This document shows, piece after piece, positions 45,812 to 57,203 of a stretch of DNA of 64,000 bases (its first letter is position 1; every line of letters begins with the position of its first letter). The stretch covers positions 54,554,484 through 54,618,483 of the forward strand of contig OY735206.1 of assembly GCA_963457665.1 (NCBI GenBank). Reading direction: 5' to 3'. This stretch comes from Thysanoteuthis rhombus. Lineage: Eukaryota > Mollusca > Cephalopoda > Oegopsida > Thysanoteuthidae. Made by a program: the position numbers and the translations under genes. The notes beneath the pieces were generated by a model. The model ran no database searches and was not told the origin of the DNA. It saw nothing but the letters and a program-made list of their open reading frames with translations.

Positions 45812-46325
45812 GTCATTCAATCTAAAACGTCACGTGACCAACGTCTCTTGGCAACATGCTGTTGTGGGTGATCAGTGAAAAAAATTGGAGGAATCAACGA
45901 ATCAGTTACTTCTCCTGCCCCTTGCTGGGCGGTGAATACTAAAATAATTTGATTTTTCAAAAAACAAAACAAAGCAAAACAAAAAACAAAAACAAAAACA
46001 AAACAAAACAAACAACCAAGCAAAAAACAAGCGTGAATGCTGCCGGACACAAACTAAGGGACCAGTGTAGCATAACTTACAATGGAAGTTGAAGCCCCCA
46101 CTAAAAAAAAATAAAACTATTTGAGGGTTAATTTGAGAAAAAAAAAAAAGATAAAAAGTTTCTTCAAGACTTGAATTTTAAAATTTTCCGCCACTGATGG
46201 GCGTTTGTACGCATGGTACATAGATATCTACATCATAATCAGTCAGCCAGATCGGCTTAAAGACTGAAGAAACCTATGCTGATAGTTTTGGTGATAGTTT
46301 CTGTTGCTGGTTTCTAATTCAGTAC
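45812..46325 (+). repeat. interspersed repeat family A, copy 2
   Basis: The most complete copy. It starts GGTGAGTCATTCAATCTAAA, then ACGTCACGTGACCAACGTCT, an A-rich (AAAAC)n middle at 45958-46005, TGCCGGACACAAACTAAGGG, CCCCCACTAAAAAAAAATAA, CAGCCAGATCGGCTTAAAGA and a TTTCTGTTGCTGGTTTCTAA end. An A-rich linker between two halves is also seen in copy 3. Confidence 0.65.
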
Positions 46326-46330
46326 AAAAC

Positions 46331-46681
46331 AGTTGTTTTCTTTTAATTTTTTCTCTCCACGAAATACCACCCTAATGTAAATATATTATTTCTGCTCAAG
46401 TAACCTTTTCATGCTTTATACACTAAAAGTGTATTATCGATGAGCGAGTGGAGTCTTATCCGTAACATTTCTGCCGTGTTCAGATAAATGCCAGACGCCG
46501 TTAAAAGCAGATGGTCTCACGGGTCGTTTCCGCACAATCGGTTGGTTGCTATTTTGACTAGGTTCGCATAAACCGATTTCCCCCCCCCCGTGTTCTCTGT
46601 ACTTTATGAGTTGTAAAACCGCCGCTGGGCGGATTTTCTTTTATGGCATCTTCGTACCGCTTTTGGTCTACTTTGACTCTT

Positions 46682-46682
<1 letters not shown>
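46331..46682. other. unassigned sequence
   Basis: No gene or repeat recognised. Confidence 0.3.

Positions 46683-46757
<75 letters not shown>
46683..46757. repeat. (CA)n(TA)n compound microsatellite
   Basis: Eight CA units pass directly into about 30 TA units. Confidence 0.96.
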
Positions 46758-46760
<3 letters not shown>

Positions 46761-46789
46761 CCCTTCCTTTTTTCTAAAACTTCCTCCTT

Positions 46790-46995
46790 CTCTCCACATC
46801 ATCATCAGCCGTTGTAAAGTGCAACCACATCTCCTTCCATGACAAGCGTGATTGCGCTAGTCTCAGCCATGTCTTACTTGCAAACTTTCTCATCTTATTT
46901 AACCATATTGTGATTAGTCTTTTTTTATTGCGTTTACTGTCCAACGGGCACCGCTCGCTTAACCTGTGTGCTCTGCCCGTCTCCATTTCTATCAC
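46790..46995 (-). mobile_element. RTE-like LINE, extreme 3' end
   Basis: A 73-codon open minus frame reads KKRLITIWLNKMRKFASKTW, LRLAQSRLSWKEMWLHFTTA, DDDVE. This matches the terminal domain pattern GRP..RW.DE..K.AG..WLR.AQDR..W..M found in RTE-group LINEs, ending at a short GATGATGATG tail. It is another subfamily than the QRAHERIM copies. Confidence 0.65.
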
Positions 46996-47093
46996 TTAAT
47001 TTCTTGTTTTTTTACAGATCCATATTGACTTTTTTTCAATCACTAAGAGTTATTCCTAAGGTTGCCCTTTCCATTGCCACCGTGACGTTCTTA

Positions 47094-47096
<3 letters not shown>

Positions 47097-47128
<32 letters not shown>
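47097..47128. repeat. (TA)n microsatellite
   Basis: About sixteen TA units. Confidence 0.95.
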
Positions 47129-47132
<4 letters not shown>

Positions 47133-47159
47133 AATTAAATAATTCTGTTCCGTTGTATT

Positions 47160-47300
47160 ACAACTCTTCAGTGTGGCTATAGACTATCCATTATCCCATC
47201 CAATACCACGAGGTTGGTTCGAAACCTTCACTTCAGACCCAGAGACTGGCATCCTACCTCTGCACCACGCAGAACTAGACGATCAGTAAGGTTGAATTTA
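47160..47300 (-). repeat. tRNA-derived SINE-like fragment
   Basis: The minus strand reads GTGGTGCAGAGGTAGGATGC (A-box-like) and GGTTTCGAACC (B-box-like) about 40 bases apart. The extra T in the B box and the poor acceptor stem argue against a real tRNA gene. Confidence 0.45.
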
Positions 47301-47370
47301 AGCGATATGTTCAATCACACATAATTCCTCTGCTACCAGAGTTCTCTATTCCTAAGTTGGAAGAGCATTG

Positions 47371-47520
<150 letters not shown>

Positions 47521-47676
47521 ACCCAGATGATTGGGAATTTGAACTGTGCATGAAGCGAATGTAGATTTGTGAGATCGCTACATACATACACATTGTACGA
47601 TAATTGGAACTAGATTCTCGAGTAAGTGATATTTTTTCCTGATCAAATCAATTTCCAGAAAGTTTGGGTAACACCT

Positions 47677-47678
<2 letters not shown>

Positions 47679-47754
<76 letters not shown>
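47679..47754. repeat. (TA)n microsatellite, 38 units
   Basis: A perfect TA run. Confidence 0.97.
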
Positions 47755-47757
<3 letters not shown>

Positions 47758-48279
47758 GTGATTTGACAATTGGAAGGCAAAGAGAAATTCAGGAGAAAAG
47801 CAGGTGTTACACCTCAACATATTTCATTATCACGTGGACAGGCTTTTATGCATTTCGTTGGTTTTCACCAACTTTTTCAAAAAAGACTTGAAGTGGCTGC
47901 AGAGATACTGCGGGCTGTTTACATGTTTGAGATTGAGGAATGGAATGAGGAGACTCGGGTGGTTACTCATGGTATCACCTCCCAAATCGAAACTTGCTCT
48001 CTCTCCAAGATATATATAATTTTGGTGATCTTTTTGCATTAGTACTGTTCATTATTCATCATGATTCTATATGATTCCATATTGAATATGATGGCATAAG
48101 TCCACCTTTACACATTAATCTATTCATTCTTAATTTTCAATTTTTGTAATTCTGACTGAGAAATGATACAGAGAAAATAAGTTGGGGTACCATGAAAATG
48201 TTTTTATTCAATACCTTAAAAAAAAATTAGAACAGAAATCACCGAGAGAGCGTATACCTCTGCCAGCGTCATTGTCCGG
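47755..48279. other. unassigned; stop-poor stretch at 47.77-48.04 kb
   Basis: Several frames are open on both strands over 47770-48042; one plus frame reads EVAAEILRAVYMFEIEEWNE. No domain, no clear splice sites and no tell-tale codon bias by eye. Possible exon, but unsupported. Confidence 0.3.
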
Positions 48280-49000
48280 GGGGGGGGGGGGTAATTATTC
48301 ATATATTCCTCCGAAAAATAATCATCCCTCTCGTAGCTCATTGTACACCCTCCCAAAAAATTTAATTGAGAACTTTTAGAGATATTGTATGAATGAACAC
48401 GAACTTTTAGCGATATCATGTGGTGTAGACAAATAACTACGACAAAGGGTGATACTACTACATGGATCGATCCCCAAATTCAATCACTTTTTCTGTGATC
48501 TATCATCTACCATTGGGAACTTTTGGAGAGACCGAGTTGACAGAAATAGAATTCGGGCGATATTGGACAGGGGATAATTTTGCATTGATTTAAATATATT
48601 CAATTATTTATTTTGTGGCCAATTCTCCACCTTTCCACAAAATTTCATTTGAATTTATTGAGAACTTTTGGAACAATATGAGCATATACAAACACGGGGA
48701 AAAATGGGAAATATTTGTTGATAAAAGAAATGTATCCGTCCTTAACTCCGATTGTCCACCCTTTCATCACAACCTTTCATCGGAATTCATTGAGAACTTT
48801 CGGAGATATCATGTGGACAGACGTGAACGTCTGGAGACATTACATGGTGTGGACTTATAAATACGAGGTAGGGGAGGTAATTTTGCATTGATTCGCCCAA
48901 ATCTATAACATCTTCTTTTGTATCGTATTGCTCACAAAATCTCATTGAAATTGATTCAATACTCTCAGAGATAACGTGTGGACAGGTAGATGTTCCATTA
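48280..49000. repeat. degenerate tandem repeat, about 150-bp period
   Basis: Blocks like TTTCATTGAATTCATTGAG followed by AACTTT(T/C)GGAGATATCATGT and GGACAG recur near 48365, 48515, 48655, 48780 and 48940. The phrase TAATTTTGCATTGATT recurs at 48577 and 48881 (304 apart, two periods). Unit divergence is high. Confidence 0.65.
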
Positions 49001-51193
49001 GAGCTATTACCAGGCAGTCATCTTGATGTCACCTCCTCTGATAGTGTGACCCGGGGTGGATCGTCCCCGTTGATCAGCCTCTGATTATTACTTACTCGTT
49101 CAAGTGTATATTTTGTATTCAGTGTTTAAAGCATTCAGATAGTTCTATAAACAGGGCAAGTTGCGTGAATATGTAGAAAAAAAGGGTTCTTCGAGTAGTT
49201 GTAGTGTGAAGACCGCTGTTGTGTAGTTCAAAAAGCCAACAGGCTTTGTAAAAACTGACTTTCAATTTTTCCTTGATCCGCTGTCGCTTCTCATAATAAT
49301 AACAAAAAATTAAACACAATACTCTGACCCAAATCTGTTATGGCCTTTGTTCCTTTATCTCCTTGCTATTTTCATCCATCATTAAGCTATCGCTTCGAAC
49401 AAACACTGCAGCTCATTAGTCCCTAATATCGCTGTAATTCCCGGGTCGTTGCGGGACCTAATAAAGAAAAAGCGACGCGAAAAGGGGTCGGTGGCCGAGA
49501 AAAGCTGAGTGTATAATTAGTTGCTACCAGCAAACTGAATTTGTATTTAACTTCTCTAATCCTCACTCGCGACTACAATCTTATTTTCGTAACTATCCCA
49601 TTATTTTTTTTACTTATTTGTCTGTAATGCTGAATAATAATCTGAACGTTCTCAGGCTGGATTTCGTAATTTCCTGAGCAGTAATCATCTATCAATTTAC
49701 TCACCTATCTTTCGAACCAACCAGCTTACTTATCTACCAACCTATTTGTCTAGCTTACCGACAAATCTACCTTAGGGTTGTATGTCCCTAATCGGACGTT
49801 TTCTCGACCGGATCATGTTAGTGTAAAAATGATCGGCTCAATTTTGATCCAGGAAACTAGTGGGTGGATTATACTCTATTTTAAATGAAGTCGCTCATTG
49901 TAGTCAATACGTTCATATTCTTGTAAGGTCTTAGATTCTATTGTAATATAAGTTATACTTCAGCATGTGAATCCTTAAATTCTCAACTGATAATTTTGCG
50001 TCTCGAATTTTTTCACCTCTCATGTTTTTTTTTTTTTGCCGAGTTCATTTGTAAAATCTGAAATTATATATCAGATAAACTTTCCAAATCCTTTCCAGAC
50101 TACTTGATTTTGTTAATATAACGTTTTGGATGATGTATTCTTCAGTCATTGTCAGGTGAACAGTCCCCAAGAAGAGAAGAACAAACTTCTTTCTCAAGCG
50201 AAAAAATGGTCTTCATAAATATACCAACTGGATCAATCCAATTCAACAGCGTTAAGTACACACACATAACTATACCGCCACCCATGTACCGAGGCTATTT
50301 CAAACTATGCACAAAGAAGGGGCTCAATTGTCCAAACAAAAATTTTGAATGTTCATCACTTTCCTCAATGTTATTGACATTATACTTTCTGTTTATGTAA
50401 CTAGCGGTTATCACGGGTAGGATTTATTAATGGATTATACCAACACTTTCACTCACTTTAATGATGCAGCTAATTTTGGTGTTTATCGATGTGAATGAAA
50501 CAATAATCACGGCCATATTTTTGCCTCGATTTCATTCAAATTTTGTATCCGGCGGCAAGTGTTCAGCTTTTCTTATTGCTGCCCGGGCTGAACAAATATT
50601 TCTTGTCGTAAAGAAAAAACGAATTTGATGATTAAATTTTGAATATTGCTATTTCTGTTCTAGTGGATTATTCTGAACTTCATTTTGTGTATTGGAAATC
50701 GGGAAAAGGGATTGTCAATGGTCAGGAATTATTGCAACTATTACTTACAGAATAGTGCTATTATTTGCATGATTTGAATAATTTGCTACCGATTATATCA
50801 TAAAATACAGCGAGAATCATTTTACTGTGGTATTTGTTTTATAATAAATTTGTACTGAAATTAAGAAGTAAAGAAAGATTATCAGTAGTCGGTAATCAAT
50901 GCTTTAAAAAAAAAAGAAAAAAAGAATCGAGCGGTTATGTGTGTTATACCAACGCGCACAAGTACATTCAAACAGATTCATATAAGTGAATCGAAATCCT
51001 TTGGCTTAGTTTTGTAACAGAAGATTAAGTTCAGCAAGCCTTCAAAGGATGGTGGCATGCTTTGATATCTAGTACTTGAAATCTATCAACACGATTCCAG
51101 AACCGATTGCTGACACTAAAGATAATTTAAGAGCGCATCGAGGCATACACCTGGGTGTATTGGTGCGCTGTTATTCCAACTACTACGAGGGTA
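49001..51193. other. unassigned sequence
   Basis: No supported gene in 2.2 kb. ATAACGTTTTGGATGATG followed by CTTCAGTCATTGTCAGGTG near 50120-50155 resembles the 3' flank of some retroelements but carries no coding domain. Open frame 50149-50400 starts at a non-ATG codon and has no domain. Confidence 0.35.
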
Positions 51194-51540
51194 GGTCTGG
51201 TAAATCACTCAAAAGAAACCGTCGCGTGACCAATGTCTTTTGGCAGCATGCTGTGTTAGGTAATCAATCACAAAATCGGAAAAAAGGCCTCATTAATGAA
51301 ATTTTTGTGCAGTGATCTCTACAAAAGTCCGAATTATCAACCCTTCCAAAAAAAAAAACAAAAACAAACAAAAGAAGCAAAAACAAAAAAAACAAATAAA
51401 ATAAGTGAATAATGCCTGACACAGACGAGTGGATCAATTTAGCATAAACTAACATTGCAAATCGAACCTCTCTCTAAAAAACTATTGGGGTTGGTTAGAA
51501 AAGATTTATTTATGATAAAGAGAAAATGCTTCAATTTTCC
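51194..51540 (+). repeat. interspersed repeat family A, copy 3 (3' truncated)
   Basis: GGTCTGGTAAATCACTCAAA, AGAAACCGTCGCGTGACCAA, TTTTGGCAGCATGCTGT, an A-rich middle at 51348-51400, then AATGCCTGACACAGACGAG and TCTCTCTAAAAAACTATTGG. It lacks the CAGCCAG 3' block of copies 1 and 2. Confidence 0.65.
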
Positions 51541-51606
51541 TTCTCTTTCGGTTATCCCTTCTCTCTATCATTCTCTCCCCCTCTACCTCATTAACCCCCT
51601 GTATCG

Positions 51607-51614
51607 AAATCATT

Positions 51615-51646
<32 letters not shown>

Positions 51647-51815
51647 TATCATCATCATTATCATCATCATCATCATCATCATTTTAACGTCCGGTATGCC
51701 AGACATCTCTGCCATTAGTATTGCATTGTATAGATCTTCACACCATATTACTTTCTGTCGGCCACAATTTCGCATACGATCTCTGGGATCCATGTTGTGA
51801 GTCGTGATACGTCTT
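51607..51815 (-). mobile_element. RTE-clade LINE, 3' fragment with (GAT)n tail
   Basis: The (ATC)n block at 51612-51682 is the tail. The minus frame before it reads DPRDRMRNCGRQKVIWCEDL and PDVK in place of the normal WRDEL..DAHDR stretch, so an internal piece is altered or deleted. 5' truncated; its frame runs on into the unassigned GC-rich sequence next to it. Confidence 0.8.
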
Positions 51816-52160
51816 TCTATGTGGGTTTTCTCAGTCCTGGTGTGCCAGTGCAATATCGCAGCCAACGAGGTGTATTGAGGTTCGACATTTCGAAGCGCAT
51901 TGAGATCTCTATGGATTTGTCCGAAGACCTCAAATAAATTACTCAACCCAGTCGCAGGGAAGCAGTTCGCCTCGGAGCGGTGCTGTCCCATTAAACTCAA
52001 AGGAATGGATCGGGTTTGTCCCGACGCTTTCGCGACATTAGTTGCGGGGACTGGCGCAATTTTCATGGGTGTTCCATCCCACATTAGACACTACCTTGTG
52101 TCACATCTTGCTATTGTAGGGTGGGGGGCAAGTGTAAATGGGGACGCGTTTTTCTAGTTC
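51816..52160. other. GC-rich unassigned segment
   Basis: Richer in G and C than its flanks and open on both strands. The minus frame (to 52084) reads QTRSIPLSLMGQHRSEANCF and LFEVFGQIHRDLNALRNVEP, and joins in frame to the RTE tail domain, giving 192 codons. I do not recognise it; it could be an older element, a transduced host fragment, or chance. Confidence 0.35.
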
Positions 52161-52329
52161 TATTTATCACGCACTTTGTATATAAAATTTCTCAGTTTCC
52201 GAGTCACTCATCGTATCTTTCCTTTTTTTTGTATCATTGGATCCTTCCTTTGTTTCTGACTTTGTTGCTATCACCTTTTACCCCACTCTTTCTGAAAACT
52301 CTTATTTCTCCTTTCATCTTTTAAAAATA

Positions 52330-52880
52330 TCCAAGCCACCACGAGCCACAATTAAGCCTAAAAGTAGACCACTACATCCACATAAGACAACGAACCTATA
52401 TTAAACTCTTAAAAAAAAAGAAATCAAGCGGAGAACTACCCTAGGATGGCAAGCTCTTGATAGAGCAGGCTTAACCCTTAAGAATAAAAAAATCTCATTA
52501 GTTTTAAAACAAAGGTCTACAACCAATGCATACTCCCGATAGTCACCTGTGGAGCTGAAACATGAGACCTAGCCAAAAGATTGACCCTCAGACTGAGAAC
52601 CATGCAACGTTCCCATAAGAGAATCATGCTCAACATCACATAGAGAGATCACAAGACAGCACAGTATATTAGAGAAAAACAGGAGTCAGGGGTATCATTG
52701 AATCCATTGGAAAACTCAAATAGCAGAGATCACATACGAAGCTGAGGCCAGCAGAATATGAGATGGCGAGACGAACTAGACAGATTCAGAAAATATTGGC
52801 TCCGCGACGCCCATGATAGAAGGTCTGGCAAATCCTGGGGAAGGTCTGACAGACGATAAAAGACTGATGATGATGATAAT
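52330..52880 (+). mobile_element. RTE-clade LINE, 3' fragment
   Basis: Broken plus frames read KVDHYIHIRQRTY, KEIKRRTTLGWQALDRAGLT, CGAET.DLAKRLTLRLRTMQ, HKRIMLNIT, KTGVRGIIESIGKLK, then a deletion into IRS.GQQNMRWRDELDRFRK and WLRDAHDR. The tail is TGATGATGATAATGACG. Confidence 0.85.
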
Positions 52881-53376
52881 GACGAAGTCAAGTCAAGACA
52901 ACCTGAATGAACGATGTCAGTTGCTTTAATAATCAGTGCTAGACATTTACTAACCTCCTACTTACGTATTTCTTAATCCCTGGACGCTAATCACCAAAAA
53001 GATAATCCGCTGACACTGGCGCTAAAATTGTAAACTCTTTGCCTCTAATCGTAATCAGATGACTATAGGAAACGTGTCAGTCTCTTGATGTGTAAACGGC
53101 TTATCAATTCATTTCTCCCTTGTGTTCACACACATATATTATCACTCGTACATTCGGCAAATCAGTGTTTGATATCCATCGCTTAAATAAGACCATGAAT
53201 CTGTAAAAGTTATATTCTGCGCTATTCGACTTGTGGATCAAGATTTTTTTGGTCATCTTGATCACATTTATAGGAACTGGAAGTTATTTTGCCAACAAGG
53301 ATTTCAACTCATACCAGTTTGGATAAAATATCTTTTAATATTCAACGTCATGGTAAGTGAATAATACATTGATTCG
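52881..53376. other. unassigned sequence; 5' flank of the small secreted-protein candidate
   Basis: Element-free as far as I can see. ATG followed at once by GTAAGT at 53350-53358 is a perfect-looking 5' splice site, which may be chance. Confidence 0.35.
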
Positions 53377-53622
53377 ATGGTTTATTTTTTGCTGTATATA
53401 ACGATGTTAAAAATGAACTTTTTTCTTATTGTTTCTTTATTTTTGCTCCTTTTTACGGTTTTAACTGCGATAGTTTCCCAAACACCCGAGAGTTTTTCGT
53501 TCAGACCAAATTTGAATCGGCTCAGAAGAAGGAAGGATAGTGAGAGCGGACGGAGAAATAGGATTTTTTCCTCTTTTTTACACCCCACTACTTTACATTA
53601 TGTAAATCAATTTCCGAGATGA
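53377..53622 (+). CDS. candidate small secreted peptide precursor
   Basis: An 81-codon frame with in-frame ATGs at 53377, 53404 and 53413. From the third, MNFFLIVSLFLLLFTVLTAI gives a textbook signal-peptide core, followed by VSQ and a possible cleavage site. The remaining roughly 46 residues are basic and carry RRRK and GRR, both typical prohormone processing sites (GRR also an amidation signal); blocks between them are FSFRPNLNRL and DSES, then NRIFSSFLHPTTLHYVNQ. No cysteine is present. The stop is followed at once by A-rich sequence (53622-53656), which could be a retroposed poly(A) tail. I do not recognise a peptide family. It may be a neuropeptide-type precursor, a retrocopy of one, or a chance frame. 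Confidence 0.35.
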   Translation: MVYFLLYITMLKMNFFLIVSLFLLLFTVLTAIVSQTPESFSFRPNLNRLRRRKDSESGRRNRIFSSFLHPTTLHYVNQFPR

Positions 53623-53659
53623 AAAAAAAAAATGCCAAAAAAAAAAAAAAAAAGACAGA

Positions 53660-54992
53660 AAGAAGGTTTAGAGGTTAATGAAAAGAAGGAAAAAGCAAGC
53701 AAGTATACAATCCAGTGTTCATAACTTATGTATACACTTCATAAATATTTTTACGACTTTTTCTTTTACCAATGAAATATATTGCATTTCGTATCTTCTT
53801 TTTCTTTTTCCTTTATGATACGCTGATTATTTATTTTTGGTTCGGGCAAGTTAACGGGATTTAACTGGAGAAATCATGCGGAAACAAATATTTTCATTAT
53901 AGAAACAGATGTCGCCTAAAGTTGCCAAATGCTGTTAAAGTTATATATATACAACATCACAGGTTTGAAATTCCATTGTTTGATTCCATTCATCAAATAG
54001 GACAGATACAAGAGATAAAAAAAATATCTATCGCCTTACGTTGGCGACTTGATTTGCTACTATAATAGAATACATATGATGTTTATTATAAACTAATGCG
54101 AAGGTGCACGTTTAGAAGACATTATGATGTGTGGATCAGTCTGTTATGATTATCTTGTCTGTCGATAGCTGCTCTGGTTCTCGCCTGAGAGTCAATTAGA
54201 CCCTTCAATAAAAGAGAATCATCGTTCTATTTTATGCAGCCTTTCCTAGAAATGGGAGTCATTTACATGGCGTAAATTCCCATGAATGATATTTAAAATT
54301 ACTATCGTTTGTACATAATTGTGTACATCATTAAGTAAAAAGTAAAATGAAATACAACGAATGATGATACATAGTGATACCTGAACTGCTTTTATTTCAA
54401 TTTCACCCCCTGTATAATTCTGAGATGAACAACATTCGTCGTACAGGTATCACCCCGCTTTTCTAAAATTCGCATTAAGCAACTTTTTGCCCCCCCCCCC
54501 CGACGAAAAATGAAACAGCGTTCAGCATTTGTTTTGCAGCGAGTCATTATAGAGGCAGCCTCTTCTTCTATCACATGTATTCCAGTATTCTGTACCTGCA
54601 ACCATCCCAATCTACCTAACACACCATGATAACCATTTTTGTTGGTCTGGGAACCATCAAAGGTTTCCCAAATTAATCCATGGCTTTTTCGCTTTACGCC
54701 ATGTAGGCTTACGAATTTATTTATTTTTTATAGGGGTGCTCTATTTTTATATAACATTGGAAACTTATATAATGAATATTAGGTGAAAAGATATCTGTAG
54801 TAATAAGAAAAAATTGTTTTAAATTTTCATAAGACAAAATTAAAAATTTATCAAAATCCTAATTTATCCTAACCGATTTTTGCTTGGTTGAATAGAATCC
54901 ACCTCTAATTCCTTGGTATGATTCGTCGTGGATTTCGTGATTATAGTGATTTCAAAAGTGATATCAGTAGTGGTTATCCCAATGTATATATA
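53660..54992. other. unassigned sequence
   Basis: No gene or repeat recognised. Confidence 0.35.
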
Positions 54993-55333
54993 CAAGCGTA
55001 CCCCGCAATCCGAATGTAGACATTCGTACGAAACTTTTCATAAGTCGAAATGGCGTAAATCGGAGAGGCAATTATCATTAATTTACATGGAGCATTTTTG
55101 ATTTCTGGACCCAGAAACATAATCTTATTCTATGCCCGCTAGTTTTAGGCTACGCATAACAACCTTACAAGCACCATTCGACTTTTCCATTACATGAGCG
55201 TATATCTTGCTGACGAATACACAGAATAAATAAAGATAAAGTATTGATGCTCACGGACACAGTTATGAGAATTTGGGGTTTTTCATATAATTGAAGTGGC
55301 GTAAAGAGAATTTTTGTAAAGTGGGGTTACCTG
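54993..55333. mobile_element. palindromic MITE family C, copy 2
   Basis: The left end CAAGCGTACCCCGC and the right end GTGGGGTTACCTG are imperfect inverted repeats. Inside, TCGAAATGGCGTAAATCGG and AATTGAAGTGGCGTAAAG face each other. The middle ACACAGAATAAATAAAG matches copy 1 at 20.25-20.6 kb. Non-coding. Confidence 0.55.
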
Positions 55334-55801
55334 TATGTATGTGTGTGTGCTTTCATATATGATAATTTTGCATCAAGAAGAATTTACGGATATTTCACAG
55401 AAAATGTCACGAGTAGCCTACTTCGCGGCTAAGATAGTTGGGATTTTCCCACCGGTGCGAAAAGACGGTTTAGAGCCCAGGTTAAGATCTGGTTCTGATT
55501 GTCGAGGCTGGTAGACCCTTCACAACCTCTCCTTTCAAAAACAATAACAGTAAGCAGCAACATCATCATAACAACAACAACAACAAATAAAAAAAAACAA
55601 CATTTGATTTAATTGCTCTTCAGAACAAGTGACACTTGGTTGCAGGAGGCTAATTGAGATTCTTTATCATTTTATCAAAACTCAGGATCATTCAATATTC
55701 TCTTTAATTTTGTGAGATCACCTATTCCGCCTAATCCACGCATTAACGAAAATTCAGTTTTTAAATAACAACTGATCTTAGGCGACACTTTCCCAAATTT
55801 C

Positions 55802-55802
<1 letters not shown>
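55334..55802. other. unassigned sequence
   Basis: No gene recognised. Confidence 0.3.
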
Positions 55803-55876
<74 letters not shown>

Positions 55877-55907
55877 TATTATTATTATTATTATCATTAT
55901 TATTATT

Positions 55908-55948
<41 letters not shown>
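55803..55948. repeat. (AAT)n(ATT)n(GAT)n compound microsatellite
   Basis: AAT units run into ATT units (an inverted joint) and then GAT units. The long Ile-rich minus frame here is a repeat artefact. Confidence 0.96.
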
Positions 55949-55954
55949 AAATGA

Positions 55955-56430
55955 ATAAACACACTCTGAACTATCCCAAAGACACCGAGGGCGAGATTGG
56001 AGGAACTCGGGATGAAAGGATTCAGACTGTACTGACCACAGCACTTCTAGGAACTGCGTGGATCCTGAGGGAGATGCTATAAATATAAGATCTACGACCC
56101 TTATCGTTAGGCCACTGCTAACAGAGAAGGAGGGAAAAGAAAAAAAAATATCCAAATGGTAGCAGAGGTGCGAATCACAGCACTGGTGTGATAGGCGAGG
56201 GAGAGAAGAGATATTAAGTGAAGACCTCAGGAGACTTACTCTCCCTCAGCCTTCAGCGATGACCACCAGGCAACTGGTGTGAAACTGTAAACCACAGAAT
56301 TGCTGTAGACTATGAGAGTGTGGAGAGGAGGGCTGGAGACTTGAGGGGACTTGCTGTCACTTAATCTCCAGCAATAAACACCAAGCAACTGGTTTGAAAT
56401 TGATGATAATAATAATGATAATAATATTGG
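55955..56430 (+). mobile_element. REL-endonuclease LINE, 3' end and UTR
   Basis: Broken frames read TIPKTPRARLEELGMKG then TAL.GTA.ILR, as in the 40.65-kb copy, followed by the same 3' UTR with two tandem units (56215-56400) and an impure (AAT)n/(GAT)n tail. The endonuclease catalytic part is missing. Confidence 0.75.
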
Positions 56431-56689
56431 TTGTTGAATTTATTTTTATCTACTAATTTATTCGAATGTTGATAGTTTTGCTACTGCGATTACCCTGGCT
56501 ATATATAAACACCTCAACTCAACACAGTAAGAGGGAACTATTTTTGCTTCTTTCACACTGGTATTTTGCATGGAATTTTAGAACTAGTACTCGCATAAAT
56601 TTTCATTAGTCTAAATATTTCCATGATAACATAGATCATCAAAATATCAATACTTCCCTCTCACTCCTAACCCCTCCTCCTCCTCCTCC

Positions 56690-57115
56690 TCCTACTACTA
56701 CTACCATAATAATAAAGGGGAAAGAGAGTGAAAAGCTGTAAAAATACCTGGATCTGGCAAGAGAACTGAAGAAGGAGTGAAACATGAAAGTCAGGGTAGT
56801 ACCTATAATAATAGGTCCACTTGGAACCATGCCAAAGACACTGAAAGCGATATTGGAAGAACTAGGGATAAAAAGAAGGATTGAGACCACAGCACTGCTA
56901 GGAACTGCACGGATACTGAGGAAAATACAAAAAATATAAGCTGTTAGCAGTGGCCTAACAGAGGGGGAGGGAAAACACCCAAATGGTGGTAGAGGTATGA
57001 ACCACAGCAATGCTGTGATAGATGAAGGAGAGATGAGATGAAAGGAGGGCTGAAAACCTGAAGAGACTTACTGTCACTCAGTTTTCAGTGGTAACCACCA
57101 GGCAACTGGTGTGAA

Positions 57116-57117
<2 letters not shown>
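56690..57117 (+). mobile_element. REL-endonuclease LINE, 3' end and UTR
   Basis: Reads ESEKL.KYLDLARELKKE, NMKVRVVPIIIGPLGTMPKT, LEELGIKRRIETTALLGTAR, then the 3' UTR with only one of the two tandem units (57045-57112). Runs directly into the (AAT)n tail at 57118. Confidence 0.78.
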
Positions 57118-57185
<68 letters not shown>

Positions 57186-57203
57186 GTAGTAGTAGTAGTA
57201 GTA

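Noticed and set aside
50149-50400. 83-codon plus frame with balanced composition
   Set aside because: It starts at a non-ATG codon, has no domain, and lies beside sequence resembling a retroelement flank.
53350-53358. ATG followed by GTAAGT as a first coding exon of the small secreted candidate
   Set aside because: A single perfect donor motif in AT-rich DNA is weak evidence, and no matching acceptor in frame before 53404 is convincing.
55778-56155. 125-codon minus frame rich in isoleucine, and a similar Tyr-rich frame at 57117-57443
   Set aside because: Read-through of trinucleotide arrays; no unique coding part.
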